Shown here: piece by piece, positions 7,142 to 16,602 of the stretch
Layout of the letters: each line of letters opens with the position of its first letter
Numbering within the stretch: the first letter of the stretch is position 1
Assembly: GCA_910585075.1 (NCBI GenBank)
Contig: CAJUED010000002.1
Coordinates: 50,268-114,267, forward strand
Direction: 5' to 3'
DNA from: an uncultured Lachnospiraceae bacterium
Lineage (GTDB): Bacteria; Bacillota; Clostridia; Lachnospirales; Lachnospiraceae
Length of the DNA: 64,000 nucleotides
Made by a program: the position numbers and the translations under genes
The notes under the pieces: generated by a model
Told to the model about the DNA's origin: nothing
Database searches by the model: none
What the model saw: only the letters and a program-made list of their open reading frames with translations

Positions 7142-9331
7142 CTACAATCTTCTCTCCAAAGCGAAATGTCCCTCCGACACCTCCACCATAATCCCTCTGT
7201 TATACAATTCATCTTCTGCCACCGCCTGAGCTTTTCTCATCCGTCCAAACCTTGGATCCGGTGTCTGCATTGCGCCTAAAAGCAGTTTCGTATAAGGATG
7301 TACCGGTTCTTTAAAAAGTTCTTCCGTAGGCCCTATCTCCACCAGACTGCCCTGATACATAACGCCCATTCGGTCGCACAGATAACGCACCTCCGCCAGC
7401 TCATGGGTAATCAGCAACATGGTCATCCCCTGCTCCTTTTGGAGATGCCTGAAAAGATTGAGTATCCTTGCCTGTGTAGATGCGTCCACTGAGGAAACAG
7501 GCTCGTCCGCAACAAGGAGCTCCGGTTCTAAGGATAAGGCTTTCGCTATGGTAATCCGCGCCTGCATACCGCCTGAGAGTTCTTCCATGGTCTGGTCAAG
7601 GTAAGATGCATCCATTCCCACAGCTCTCAGCCAAAACTCCGCCGCCTGACGGTAATTCACCACTCCCGGAGTCTCTGTCCCACACCATGAGGGCTTCACA
7701 CGCCGGGCTTTCATAGCCTCCTCTATGATACGCACCACTTTCATATGAGGATTGAAAAAAGCATCCCCGTTTTGCGCAATCATTTGTCGGCCGTTTCTTA
7801 ACAGCTCCTGATGCACTTTCACCTGCTTTTCATCCCATATATCAATTCCCTGATACCGGATTTTGCCCTCGAAGGGCTGACATTCCTTCATAATACAACG
7901 GGCAATCGTGGATTTCCCTGATCCGGATTCTCCCACGAGGCCAAAAATCTCTCCTTTCCTTACCTGAAAGGAAATGCCTTCAACCCCCGGAATATACTTC
8001 TTTTGGAACGCAAACCGGCAGCTCATTCGGCTTACATCCAAAATCACATTCTCCAAATCTCCCTCGTTTCTTTCGGAACAAGTGTTTCCTTCGAAACATG
8101 TGCTTTCCTGATTCCATTCATTCTCCTGGTTTCCTGAACCTTCCGGGTGGATGCGGGCCTGTTCCATGCGCTGCAGGCGCTTTCGTATGTATGCCTGACG
8201 ATAATAATCCGGTGCAAAAATACCGCCGCCGGACACCGGATTTTCCGCCTCGGGGGCCCGCATATCCAAAAGCCAGGTGGCGGCGTAATGGGTGCTGCTT
8301 ATCTGAAACATGGGCGGCCTTTCCCTGTGGTCTATGGGAAGGGAAAACTTATTGCGCTGCGCAAAAGCATCCTCCCCCTCCATCTGCCCCAAAGCCTTTA
8401 ACGTAGGCGCCCTTCCCGGAATCGTATATAAATCCTCCTCAGGCTTTGCAAAAGCAGGCAGGGAGCGCATCAGCCCCCAGGTGTAGGGATGCCGGGCATC
8501 ATAAAAGATTTCGTCTGTTTTTCCGATTTCAACAATTCTGCCCCCGTACATCACCGCCATTTTGTCCGCAATCCGGGCCGCCGCCCCCAAATCATGGGTA
8601 AACAGTATAAGGCCTCCGCCCTGCGCTTTTTGTACTGCACAGAGCAAGTCCAGAATCTGTCCCTTGGTAACGGCGTCAAGGGGCGCAGGGTTATCTGCAA
8701 GCAACACTTTAGGGGAGCCCGCCAGCGCCATGGCTATTTCACAGCGCTGCCGCACTCCCCCGGAGAGAAAGGGAGGACAAAGCTCACAGAGCTCCTTCGG
8801 CCTGTCGATTCCTGCAAGCTTCATAAGCTCCATCACCTTATGAGTAAGCTCCTCCTCCTTCATTTTTCCCTTGTAGGCCGTAACCGCCTTCCCAATCTGT
8901 TCCCCTACTGTGACCGTAGGGCTTAACACGCTCATAGGCTCCTGCAAAACCATGGAAAAAATTTCATCCCGGAATGTTTCCCTGTCCGGCTCCCCACGTC
9001 TTGTAAGATTATGCCCCTGGGTCACAATCTGTCCGCTTTTTATTTTCGCATTCTTTCCAGGCTGCCCGCTCCCGCCAGTCCTTGGCATACTCCCGCCAAA
9101 TACCGTTCCACCGAACATATTTTTCGTGAGAAAGCCGCTGTAAAGCAGACTTTTGCGGAGCAGGCTTTTACACAAAATGCTTTTTCCGCACCCGGATTCT
9201 CCCACAATGGCCAGCACCTCACCCTTTTTCAGGGAAAAGGAAATATCCTTAAGGGCAGGCGTCCAGCCATCCTGGGTATGAATGCTCACCGATAAATTTT
9301 TTACCGCCAGTAATTCTTCCATCTCATCCAT
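7142..9331 (-). CDS. Tandem-domain ABC transporter ATPase, oligopeptide/nickel (Dpp/Opp) type
   Basis: Two ABC ATPase domains are fused in 729 residues, resembling a DppD-DppF fusion. The first has Walker A GESGCGKS (near 45), a signature written LSGGVRQR and an H-loop THD. Its Walker B is followed by N instead of the catalytic E (LLADNPAPLDAV). The second has Walker A GESGSGKS, signature LSGGMQAR and an intact Walker B (LLVADEPVSSVD). A Gly-rich insert of about 40 residues separates Walker A and the Q-loop of the first domain, and a low-complexity Asn/Glu/Cys linker joins the halves. No permease or binding-protein gene is nearby, so the ATPase is an orphan. It probably powers peptide or metal import with one degenerate site. 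Confidence 0.88.
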   Translation of the reverse strand: MDEMEELLAVKNLSVSIHTQDGWTPALKDISFSLKKGEVLAIVGESGCGKSILCKSLLRKSLLYSGFLTKNMFGGTVFGGSMPRTGGSGQPGKNAKIKSGQIVTQGHNLTRRGEPDRETFRDEIFSMVLQEPMSVLSPTVTVGEQIGKAVTAYKGKMKEEELTHKVMELMKLAGIDRPKELCELCPPFLSGGVRQRCEIAMALAGSPKVLLADNPAPLDAVTKGQILDLLCAVQKAQGGGLILFTHDLGAAARIADKMAVMYGGRIVEIGKTDEIFYDARHPYTWGLMRSLPAFAKPEEDLYTIPGRAPTLKALGQMEGEDAFAQRNKFSLPIDHRERPPMFQISSTHYAATWLLDMRAPEAENPVSGGGIFAPDYYRQAYIRKRLQRMEQARIHPEGSGNQENEWNQESTCFEGNTCSERNEGDLENVILDVSRMSCRFAFQKKYIPGVEGISFQVRKGEIFGLVGESGSGKSTIARCIMKECQPFEGKIRYQGIDIWDEKQVKVHQELLRNGRQMIAQNGDAFFNPHMKVVRIIEEAMKARRVKPSWCGTETPGVVNYRQAAEFWLRAVGMDASYLDQTMEELSGGMQARITIAKALSLEPELLVADEPVSSVDASTQARILNLFRHLQKEQGMTMLLITHELAEVRYLCDRMGVMYQGSLVEIGPTEELFKEPVHPYTKLLLGAMQTPDPRFGRMRKAQAVAEDELYNRGIMVEVSEGHFALERRL

Positions 9332-9430
9332 CTGTTTATTGTAATTTTCCGTTCATCTCAAGACTTTGCATTTTATTACAAGCCTTGAGAATATGCACAC
9401 TTTAACTCGGAGCATGTTTCAAAAATTTTC

Positions 9431-12400
9431 TTAAGCCTGAACCGTCACAATCTCGCCGTGCAGCTCCTGCAACGACTTCACCTCGCTGCTTGCATGGGTC
9501 TTCACATAATGAATCCCTTCCGCCGCCACTCTGGCCGCCGCAACCGTTGTAATATAAGGTACCTTTGCTTTGATGGCCGCCTTTCTAAGGTAGCTGTCGT
9601 CGTAAACACTGTCTTTTCCCACCGGGGAATTGATGATGAGAGCAAAGTCTCCGTTGGTAATCATATCCCCCACATTTGGACGGCCTTCGAAAAGCTTCTT
9701 TGCTTTCACTGCCGGTATCCCTGCTGCGTTTAAAAGATTGCAGGTACCCTCGGTGGCCACAATCCGGAAGCCGTCGCCTGCAAGGCTCTTAGCAACCTCC
9801 ACTACCTCATCTTTATCCTTTTTATTTACGGAAATCAGCACTGTCCCTTCCACAGGCAGCTTTGACTGAATCCCTTCCTGGGCCTTAAAGTAAGCTTCCC
9901 CATAGGACCGGGACATACCCAGAACCTCGCCTGTAGAGCGCATCTCGGGGCCAAGAACCGGGTCCACCTCAGGGAACATATTGAAGGGGAATACCGCCTC
10001 CTTTACGCCGTAATTGGGAATCACCTGCTCCTGCAAATCCAGAATCGGAGAAGGACGCCCTGTGATTTCCGATGTAATAATATCCGTTGCAAGGTGCACC
10101 ATGCGGATGTTGCAGACCTTGGACACCAGCGGCACCGTACGGGATGCTCTGGGATTGGCCTCTAACACAAACACCTTTCCGTTCTCAATTGCATACTGCA
10201 TGTTCATAAGACCCTTTACATGCATTTTTTCCGCAATCTTTTTCGTGTATTCTTTGATGGTCTCCACAAGCTCCCCGGGGATATGCACGGAGGGGATGAT
10301 ACATGCGGAGTCGCCGGAGTGAATCCCTGCAAGCTCAATGTGCTCCATCACCGCAGGCACGAAAACATGCTCCCCGTCGCTGATGGCGTCCGCCTCGCAT
10401 TCCATGGCATGGCTTAAGAACCGGTCAATCAGTATGGGCCTGTCAGGGGTAACTCCTACCGCCGCATTCATATATTCTGTCATGCTCTCATCATCATAAA
10501 CCACTTCCATGCCTCTGCCGCCTAACACATAGGAAGGTCGCACCATAACCGGATAACCGATTTTCTTTGCAATGGCAAGGGCCTCCTCCACATTCACCGC
10601 CATCCCTGACTCGGGCATGGGGATTTCCAGCTTTTCCATCATTTCCCGGAATAAATCCCTGTCCTCCGCCAAATCAATGACGGAAGGAGAGGTACCCAGT
10701 ATCTTTACCCCGTTCTTTTCCAGCTGGGATGCCAGATTTAAAGGAGTCTGTCCGCCAAACTGGGCAATCACGCCGAGAGGCTTTTCTTTCTGGTAAATGC
10801 TCAAAACATCCTCAAGGGTCAGGGGCTCAAAATAGAGCTTATCCGAAACGTCATAATCCGTTGAAACTGTCTCCGGGTTACAGTTTACGATAATGGTCTC
10901 AAATCCCAGCTTCCTAAGGGCCATTGCCGCATGGACGCAGCAATAATCAAACTCAATTCCCTGACCGATACGGTTGGGGCCGCCGCCTAAAATCATAATC
11001 TTTGGCTTGTCCGTATGCACAGGATTCTTATCCTGTCCGTTGTAGGTGGAATAATAGTAAGCGCTGTTTTCCGTTCCGCTTACATGCACCCCTTCCCAGG
11101 TCTCCTCCACGCCAAGGGAAAGACGTTTTTCCCGGATTTCATCCTCGGAAACCGCAAGGAGCTGGCTCAAATATTTATCGGAAAATCCATCCTTCTTGGC
11201 GGCAATCAGCTGTTCGTCCGCAGGCAGAGCGCCTTTACACTTAAGAAGGGCTTCCTCCTCCTCCACCAATTCCTTCATCTGCTCAATAAAATAAGTCTTT
11301 ACCTTGGTAATTTCGTGGATTTCCTCCACGCTTGCACCCTTGCGCAGGGCCTCATACATCAGGAAATGGCGCTCGCTGGAAGGCGTGTTCAACCTTCGGA
11401 GCAGTTCTTCCTTTGATAAGGTGTCAAAATCCTTTGCGTGTCCCAGCCCATAGCGGCCTGTCTCCAAGGAACGGATTGCCTTCTGGAAGGCTTCCTTGTA
11501 GGTCTTGCCAATGCTCATGACCTCTCCCACGGCCCGCATCTGGGTTCCCAGCTTGTCCTCCACGTTTTTGAATTTTTCAAATGCCCAGCGGGCAAACTTG
11601 ATCACTACATAATCCCCATCCGGCACATATTTGTCCAGTGTTCCGTACTTACCGCAGGGAATATCCTTTAAGGTAAGGCCTGCTGCCAGCATGGCGGAAA
11701 CCAGCGCAATGGGAAAGCCCGTTGCCTTGGACGCCAGGGCTGAGGAACGGGAGGTGCGGGGATTGATTTCAATGACAATGATACGGTCGCTTACCGGGTC
11801 ATGGGCAAACTGTACGTTGGTTCCTCCGATTACCTGCACCGACTCCACGATTTTGTAAGCCTGCTCCTGCAAGCGCTTCTGACATTCCTCTGAAATGGTA
11901 AGCATGGGCGCCGAACAGAAGGAATCTCCCGTATGCACTCCAAGGGGGTCTATATTTTCAATAAAGCAGACGGTAATGATGTTGTTGTCCGCATCCCTTA
12001 CCACCTCAAGCTCCAGTTCTTCCCATCCAAGAATAGATTCCTCCACCAGAACCTGTCCCACCAGAGAGGCCTGGAGACCTCTTGCACAGACTACCTTTAA
12101 TTCATCCTTATTATAAACCAGGCCGCCTCCTGCACCGCCCATGGTGTAAGCCGGGCGCAGTACCACCGGATAGCCAAGCTTTTCCGCTATGGAAAGGGCT
12201 TCCTCCACGGAATAGGCAACCTCGCTTCGGGCCATTTCTATTCCAAGACTGTTCATGGTCTTTTTAAACTCAATCCGGTCCTCGCCCCGCTCTATGGCGT
12301 CCACCTGCACGCCGATTACCTTTACATTGTATTTCTCCAAAACACCCGCTTTGCTTAATTCCGCACACAAATTAAGCCCTGACTGTCCTCCCAAATTGGG

Positions 12401-12661
12401 AAGAAGGGCATCCGGGCGTTCCTTTTCAATAATCTGCGTAAGCCGCTCTACGTTAAGAGGCTCAATATAAGTCACATCCGCCGTCTCCGGGTCTGTCATG
12501 ATTGTGGCCGGGTTAGAATTTACCAGCACGATCTCGTATCCCAGCTTTCGAAGGGCTTTACAGGCCTGGGTTCCTGAATAATCGAATTCGCAGGCCTGAC
12601 CAATGATGATAGGGCCTGAGCCAATGATTAATACCTTATGAATATCTGTTCTTTTGGGCAT
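9431..12661 (-). CDS. carB: Carbamoyl-phosphate synthase large subunit
   Basis: CarB makes carbamoyl phosphate from bicarbonate, ammonia passed from CarA, and two ATP, feeding arginine and pyrimidine synthesis. The 1076-residue protein has the expected duplicated ATP-grasp halves: GSGPIIIGQACEFDYSG at the start and GGGPNRIGQGIEFDYCC near 560. The metal/ATP motifs are VIEINPRTSRSSALASKATG and FVLEANPRASRTVPLVSKV. A C-terminal MGS-like allosteric domain follows. The start at 12661 (MPKRTDIHK) has GGAGG 6 nt upstream. CarA is not adjacent, which is unusual because carAB are commonly neighbours. The leader carries a dispersed palindromic repeat shared with clpB. Confidence 0.97.
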   Translation of the reverse strand: MPKRTDIHKVLIIGSGPIIIGQACEFDYSGTQACKALRKLGYEIVLVNSNPATIMTDPETADVTYIEPLNVERLTQIIEKERPDALLPNLGGQSGLNLCAELSKAGVLEKYNVKVIGVQVDAIERGEDRIEFKKTMNSLGIEMARSEVAYSVEEALSIAEKLGYPVVLRPAYTMGGAGGGLVYNKDELKVVCARGLQASLVGQVLVEESILGWEELELEVVRDADNNIITVCFIENIDPLGVHTGDSFCSAPMLTISEECQKRLQEQAYKIVESVQVIGGTNVQFAHDPVSDRIIVIEINPRTSRSSALASKATGFPIALVSAMLAAGLTLKDIPCGKYGTLDKYVPDGDYVVIKFARWAFEKFKNVEDKLGTQMRAVGEVMSIGKTYKEAFQKAIRSLETGRYGLGHAKDFDTLSKEELLRRLNTPSSERHFLMYEALRKGASVEEIHEITKVKTYFIEQMKELVEEEEALLKCKGALPADEQLIAAKKDGFSDKYLSQLLAVSEDEIREKRLSLGVEETWEGVHVSGTENSAYYYSTYNGQDKNPVHTDKPKIMILGGGPNRIGQGIEFDYCCVHAAMALRKLGFETIIVNCNPETVSTDYDVSDKLYFEPLTLEDVLSIYQKEKPLGVIAQFGGQTPLNLASQLEKNGVKILGTSPSVIDLAEDRDLFREMMEKLEIPMPESGMAVNVEEALAIAKKIGYPVMVRPSYVLGGRGMEVVYDDESMTEYMNAAVGVTPDRPILIDRFLSHAMECEADAISDGEHVFVPAVMEHIELAGIHSGDSACIIPSVHIPGELVETIKEYTKKIAEKMHVKGLMNMQYAIENGKVFVLEANPRASRTVPLVSKVCNIRMVHLATDIITSEITGRPSPILDLQEQVIPNYGVKEAVFPFNMFPEVDPVLGPEMRSTGEVLGMSRSYGEAYFKAQEGIQSKLPVEGTVLISVNKKDKDEVVEVAKSLAGDGFRIVATEGTCNLLNAAGIPAVKAKKLFEGRPNVGDMITNGDFALIINSPVGKDSVYDDSYLRKAAIKAKVPYITTVAAARVAAEGIHYVKTHASSEVKSLQELHGEIVTVQA

Positions 12662-12710
12662 AGAAAACCTCCATTTCTTCTGCTGCATCTCTCCTGGCCC
12701 AATTTATACA

Positions 12711-12757
12711 TTCTCACGGACTTTGCAGTAAATGCAAAGTCCCGGGCCGAACTGTTA
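12711..12757 (-). repeat. Dispersed palindromic element, copy upstream of carB
   Basis: The element contains ACTTTGCA and TGCAAAGT arms around a 5-nt loop, flanked by CTCACGG on one side and a CGGGCCGAACTGTTA-like tail on the other. The clpB leader has a close copy at 22124-22169. Both are in the 5' region of their gene and in the same orientation relative to it. Confidence 0.6.
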
Positions 12758-12828
12758 CTATATCTCATCTACTGTGGTACATTTTATCATCAGATGGGGG
12801 AACTGTAAATAAAGAAGTTTGATTGTTA

Positions 12829-13509
12829 TTAATCGAACAAAAGCTCGTCTACCGTGACGAACTCGTAACCTTCCTCCTGTAACCTGTCCACCACTGCAAG
12901 GGCGGCGGTTACCGTGGATTTGTACTGGTCGTGCATGAGGATGATTGCGTTTTCTTCGGCCTTGGCACAGACCTTGTCTACGATACAGGAAACATTGCTG
13001 CTACACCAGTCCAAGGGGTCTATGGTCCAGAGGACAGGGAACATGTTCAGTTCTTTTTCGAACTCTTTGTTCCAGCTGCCATAAGGGGGTCTTACATAGA
13101 TAATATCCTCGCCTGTGATTTCTTTGATTACCTCGTTGGTTTGTATGATTTCCTGCTTGAAGCTTTCCTGGTTTCCGGCGGTGAGCTGGGTGTGGTGGTA
13201 GGTGTGGTTGCCAATCAGATGACCGTCCTCACAAATCTTTTGCACCACCTCAGGATAGCTTTCCGCATTTTCCCCCGTTATAAAAAAGGTGGCTTTCGCC
13301 CCCCGCTCTTTCAGTCCTTTAAGGAGCTGTTCCGTATAATAGGGATGGGGGCCGTCGTCAAAGGTCAGGGCAATTTTCTTTTCATCCTTACTTTCCAAAA
13401 GCTTTCCCATAACGGGAAGCTTCTGCTGATTTGAAATACCAAAAATGCAAACGGCCGCCAGCATGGCGAGCACCAGTATACAGGCTATAATTCTTCTTTT
13501 CAGATTCAT
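12829..13509 (-). CDS. Polysaccharide deacetylase (NodB homology), membrane-anchored or secreted
   Basis: The 226-residue protein begins with a positively charged start and a hydrophobic helix (residues 7-25), an uncleaved anchor or signal peptide. The NodB motifs are all present: KIALTFDDGP (catalytic Asp and metal Asp), IGNHTYHH (metal His pair), YVRPPYGSWN, LWTIDPLDW and AIILMHD. It should remove N-acetyl groups from a surface glycan such as peptidoglycan on the outer face of the membrane. Its length and motif set fit the PdaA/PdaB-like group; the exact substrate cannot be told. It is transcribed alone and no strong ribosome site was seen. Confidence 0.92.
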   Translation of the reverse strand: MNLKRRIIACILVLAMLAAVCIFGISNQQKLPVMGKLLESKDEKKIALTFDDGPHPYYTEQLLKGLKERGAKATFFITGENAESYPEVVQKICEDGHLIGNHTYHHTQLTAGNQESFKQEIIQTNEVIKEITGEDIIYVRPPYGSWNKEFEKELNMFPVLWTIDPLDWCSSNVSCIVDKVCAKAEENAIILMHDQYKSTVTAALAVVDRLQEEGYEFVTVDELLFD

Positions 13510-13649
13510 ATAAAAGGCGTTCTTTCCCGGGTCTCATTCTATTTATATGCTCTGTTTTTGCCACAATGCATGCAATTTCTGCTATTCCTTCATATATTTA
13601 AAAGACGGCCTACTCTGTCCGGAAATCCCTGACTTTCTAAAACCCCTTA

Positions 13650-14279
13650 TCACCAGTGTTCCTCAAGATGCTCCCTGGGATTGTCGTCCTCAAATTCAAA
13701 GGCGCACTTCTCATAAGCGTTTATCACATGGGTATCCTGATACTTATCGTACCGTTTGTGCTGCCTTCCATAAGACATATGCACATGTCCGTGGAGAAAA
13801 TATTTGGGCCGGTATTTTTCAAGCAGGTTTCGGAATACCTGAAACCCCTGATGGGGAAGGTCCCGTCCGTCGTTTAACTGATAGGCCGGCGCATGGGTCA
13901 CCAGAATGTCGAATCCCCTTCTGCGAAGCAGCTGAAACCGCAGTTTTCTCACCCGCTGCCGCATCTGCCGCTCCGTGTACTGATGGGCGCCCGTGTTATA
14001 ACGCATGGAGCCTCCCAGCCCTAAAATCCGCACTCCCTCATGGACATATATCTTATCTTCTATGCAGATACAGCCCTCCGGAGGGATTCTGTCATATTTG
14101 GCGTCATGGTTTCCATGTACATAAAGCACAGGCACATTGGAAAGGGTCACCAGAAAAGAAAGGTATCGCGGGTCCAAATCACCGCAGGAAATAATAAGGT
14201 CTATTCCTTCTATTTTACTTTTATCGAAATGGTCCCACAGGGATTTGGATTCATCATCCGCAATTGCCATTATTTTCAT
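13650..14279 (-). CDS. Calcineurin-like metallophosphoesterase
   Basis: The 209-residue cytosolic protein carries the metallophosphoesterase motifs GDLD, GNHD, THAP and HGHVH in the normal order. The first metal motif, usually DxH, reads ADDES here, so the first histidine is absent. This is either a family variant or reduced metal binding at that site. Such proteins cleave phosphomono- or diesters; no specific substrate is suggested. It lies 26 bp after the BMP-domain gene on the same strand and may be co-transcribed with it. Confidence 0.85.
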   Translation of the reverse strand: MKIMAIADDESKSLWDHFDKSKIEGIDLIISCGDLDPRYLSFLVTLSNVPVLYVHGNHDAKYDRIPPEGCICIEDKIYVHEGVRILGLGGSMRYNTGAHQYTERQMRQRVRKLRFQLLRRRGFDILVTHAPAYQLNDGRDLPHQGFQVFRNLLEKYRPKYFLHGHVHMSYGRQHKRYDKYQDTHVINAYEKCAFEFEDDNPREHLEEHW

Positions 14280-14305
14280 GATGTAAATTAATCCTCATAG
14301 CTTCT

Positions 14306-16225
14306 TTATTCATTGGTCCCTGCCGTATTCTTTACGCCCTGCTGCTTGATCACAGGCTCGGCCTGCTCCTTTAATTCTTCCAGTTTGGGAATGGAGCCAA
14401 TTACATTTTCCGCCAGCCAGTCCATGGTCATGATTTCTTCCGGGGAAAGGCTTCGGTTCGGGTCATCTATTACAATACCCGTTTGTGAATATAAAATACC
14501 GGAGAAAGGGTTAAAAGTCTCCGAACTGATTGTTGCCTTCAAAAGCTCAATCAAACGCTTGGTTCCAATAGGCAGATTCTGAGAGCAGATCACGTCAATG
14601 ATCCCTGCCGACATGCCCCACCAATAGTTGATGGCTTTCACCTTGGAGGAATCGTCGTCGTATTTCCATTTTCCTTCCATGATCGCCCGTATCATCCGTT
14701 CATAAAATTTTCCCCAGTGGCACAGTGGCATGGCGAGGTTTCTGGGATAATCTCCCTCCATATGGTAAATACCAAAGAACCGGGAGGCCTCCTCCGGGAT
14801 CACCATATCCTTTCCGGAAATACAGGAGGACCCTGTCTCCCGAATCCTTTCCTCCACGTTGGTGCCCTTTTTGGAGGACCATTCCAGATATACCTGGGCC
14901 CGGGGATTTATCATCTTGGCCCCCAGGGCAAAGGCGTTAATGTTGGCAATGGAACCGTAAATAGGGTAATCTTCAATGTAAGTCATGCGGTTGTTCTCCG
15001 CCATGGCCCCGGCAATGGCTCCCATCAGGAATTTTGCCTCATGGGTCCGGGGATAATATGTACGAATGTAACGGTGCGAGGTATTTAAGGAACAGTTCAT
15101 GATCCGCACGTCCGGGTTGGCGATTGCAGCCTTCACACTGGCCTGTACAAAGGCAGGGGTGGTTGTAAAAATCAGGTTGCAGCCTTCCCCTATGGCTTCC
15201 TCGATAAAAGCATCTATATTTTCCTGGGTGACGTTTTCATAATGAATCGTGCTTATTTCATCCGGGAAGGTCTGCTCCAGATAAAGCCTGCCCAGCTCGT
15301 GGGCATAGGTCCAGGCCGAAGTTCCCGGGGTTTTCTCATAAATAAAAGCAATTTTGAGTCTTGAAGGTCCATGCGGAAGCAGAATACTCAGCAGGGGCTT
15401 CTTTTCCTCGCTGGGCTTCATTCTCAGCTCAATCTCCTGATCCTCCTGAAGAAGAACAAATTCCTCCCAGCTCTTTGCAATCAGCTCCTTTATCTCGCTG
15501 GTGGTCTTTTCATCAATTGTCTTGTATCCATATAAAGTGATAAAGGAAAGGAAAGCGTCCCCCGGTGTGATAGACAGCTTCCCGCCGCCCTTTGCCTTGT
15601 ACTCCGAGCTGAACTTGGTATAAGCCGCGCTGAAATCAAGCAAATCTTCATCCGTCCACACCTCATCCGGCGCTTTTCCTACCGCTTCCTGCAGCTTTGC
15701 AAAGCTTCCCTCCTGGGAAAACCAGACGTAGTTAATAGGGGCCTTCTGATAAAAATTCAAGAATTCATAGTAGATTTTATTCTCTTTTTCTTCCGTGCGC
15801 CTGGGTACAATACGGATCACATTTCCCGGGATAGAGACCACTTCAAAATACTTCATGACACTGACCCGCTTGTTCCCTTCCTCCACATAAAATTTATTCA
15901 TATACTCGTAAGCCTTAATGGGCTCCCTGATGCCTTCCTCTATGTGGCTTGTGCTCAAATTGCTCCATTTGGCGGCAAACTCACTGCCCTCATGCAGGAT
16001 GGGCATAAAATTTCCTGCAAAGGAATTGCTCCTCCCAGCCGTCTTAGTTCCCACTATCTGCTCTGACGGAATCTGCACAATGCCAAGAGGCTGCTCATAA
16101 TAAGCGCCTTTTTCAGGCATAATATCGTCTAAAACCTCCAAAGTCGGCCTCTCTCCCCGCAAAAGCCGCATCTGATAATCCTTTTTTCCCAGTTTAAATG
16201 CTTTGCTGTAATCTTCTCTGCTCAT
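14306..16225 (-). CDS. Cytosolic BMP-domain (basic membrane lipoprotein-like) protein with N-terminal ParB-like segment
   Basis: The 639-residue protein has a C-terminal half similar to BMP/Med-type substrate-binding proteins: KIAFIYEKTPGTSAWTYAHE near 295, then CNLIFTTTPAFVQ, MGAIAGAMAENN and YLEWSS. No signal peptide or lipobox is present, so it is not a normal periplasmic-type binding protein. Residues about 45-125 resemble the ParB/sulfiredoxin-like fold, notably GIREPIKAYEYMNKFYVEEG followed by NKR. A nucleoside-sensing intracellular role would fit, since BMP proteins often bind nucleosides, but that is inference. GAGG precedes the start. No transporter genes accompany it. Confidence 0.75.
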   Translation of the reverse strand: MSREDYSKAFKLGKKDYQMRLLRGERPTLEVLDDIMPEKGAYYEQPLGIVQIPSEQIVGTKTAGRSNSFAGNFMPILHEGSEFAAKWSNLSTSHIEEGIREPIKAYEYMNKFYVEEGNKRVSVMKYFEVVSIPGNVIRIVPRRTEEKENKIYYEFLNFYQKAPINYVWFSQEGSFAKLQEAVGKAPDEVWTDEDLLDFSAAYTKFSSEYKAKGGGKLSITPGDAFLSFITLYGYKTIDEKTTSEIKELIAKSWEEFVLLQEDQEIELRMKPSEEKKPLLSILLPHGPSRLKIAFIYEKTPGTSAWTYAHELGRLYLEQTFPDEISTIHYENVTQENIDAFIEEAIGEGCNLIFTTTPAFVQASVKAAIANPDVRIMNCSLNTSHRYIRTYYPRTHEAKFLMGAIAGAMAENNRMTYIEDYPIYGSIANINAFALGAKMINPRAQVYLEWSSKKGTNVEERIRETGSSCISGKDMVIPEEASRFFGIYHMEGDYPRNLAMPLCHWGKFYERMIRAIMEGKWKYDDDSSKVKAINYWWGMSAGIIDVICSQNLPIGTKRLIELLKATISSETFNPFSGILYSQTGIVIDDPNRSLSPEEIMTMDWLAENVIGSIPKLEELKEQAEPVIKQQGVKNTAGTNE

Positions 16226-16350
16226 ACTTCCTCACCAATTCCTTTCATATTTCCCTCCAATAAACACCGCATGCCGGAATCATCACCACGAAAACCAACC
16301 ACCCGGCAGCAGCTGAACCAATATAATAAAATTATCCATAAAAGAATAAT

Positions 16351-16393
16351 CTGCTCTGCTATACTTTGCTATGCTTTGCTATGTTATGCCTTG
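16351..16393. repeat. Short degenerate tandem repeat (about 10-bp unit)
   Basis: Three to four imperfect copies of a TTTGCTATGC-like unit lie in the gap between the BMP-domain gene and the GH3 gene. Otherwise the stretch 16226-16530 shows only a possible promoter (CATAAT near 16479) and nothing else I can name. Confidence 0.5.
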
Positions 16394-16533
16394 CTTGCGT
16401 ACATTATATGGAAGAAACACCGTAAATGCAAGAAAAGAAAGTGAAAAAATTTCTGCACTTCTTCCCTGAAATATGGCATAATGATACTATCAAATATTCC
16501 ACTTCATGTAATATCAGGTAAAAAGAAACAAAA

Positions 16534-16596
16534 GGTTTGTGTATGCGCGCACCTGACACAAACCCGTTATGTGCAAAAACGTGCGCAGAAAAGAGG
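16534..16596 (+). promoter_or_regulatory. Predicted pseudoknot leader, copy A (GH3 gene)
   Basis: A 9-bp hairpin stem, GGTTTGTGT (16534-16542) with ACACAAACC (16556-16564), encloses a 13-nt loop. GCGCAC in the loop (16547-16552) can pair with GTGCGC (16581-16586). That segment is followed by AGAAAA and the ribosome site GAGG (16593-16596). The 3' segment CGTGCGCAGAAA replaces the GCAGCGCAGAAA of the other copies and the loop changes to match. Folding would place the helix just before the Shine-Dalgarno site. Confidence 0.6.
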
Positions 16597-16602
16597 TTAA
16601 AA

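Noticed and set aside
8489..8926. 145-codon plus-strand frame inside the tandem ABC ATPase
   Set aside because: Antisense to a clear ATPase domain, no ribosome site.
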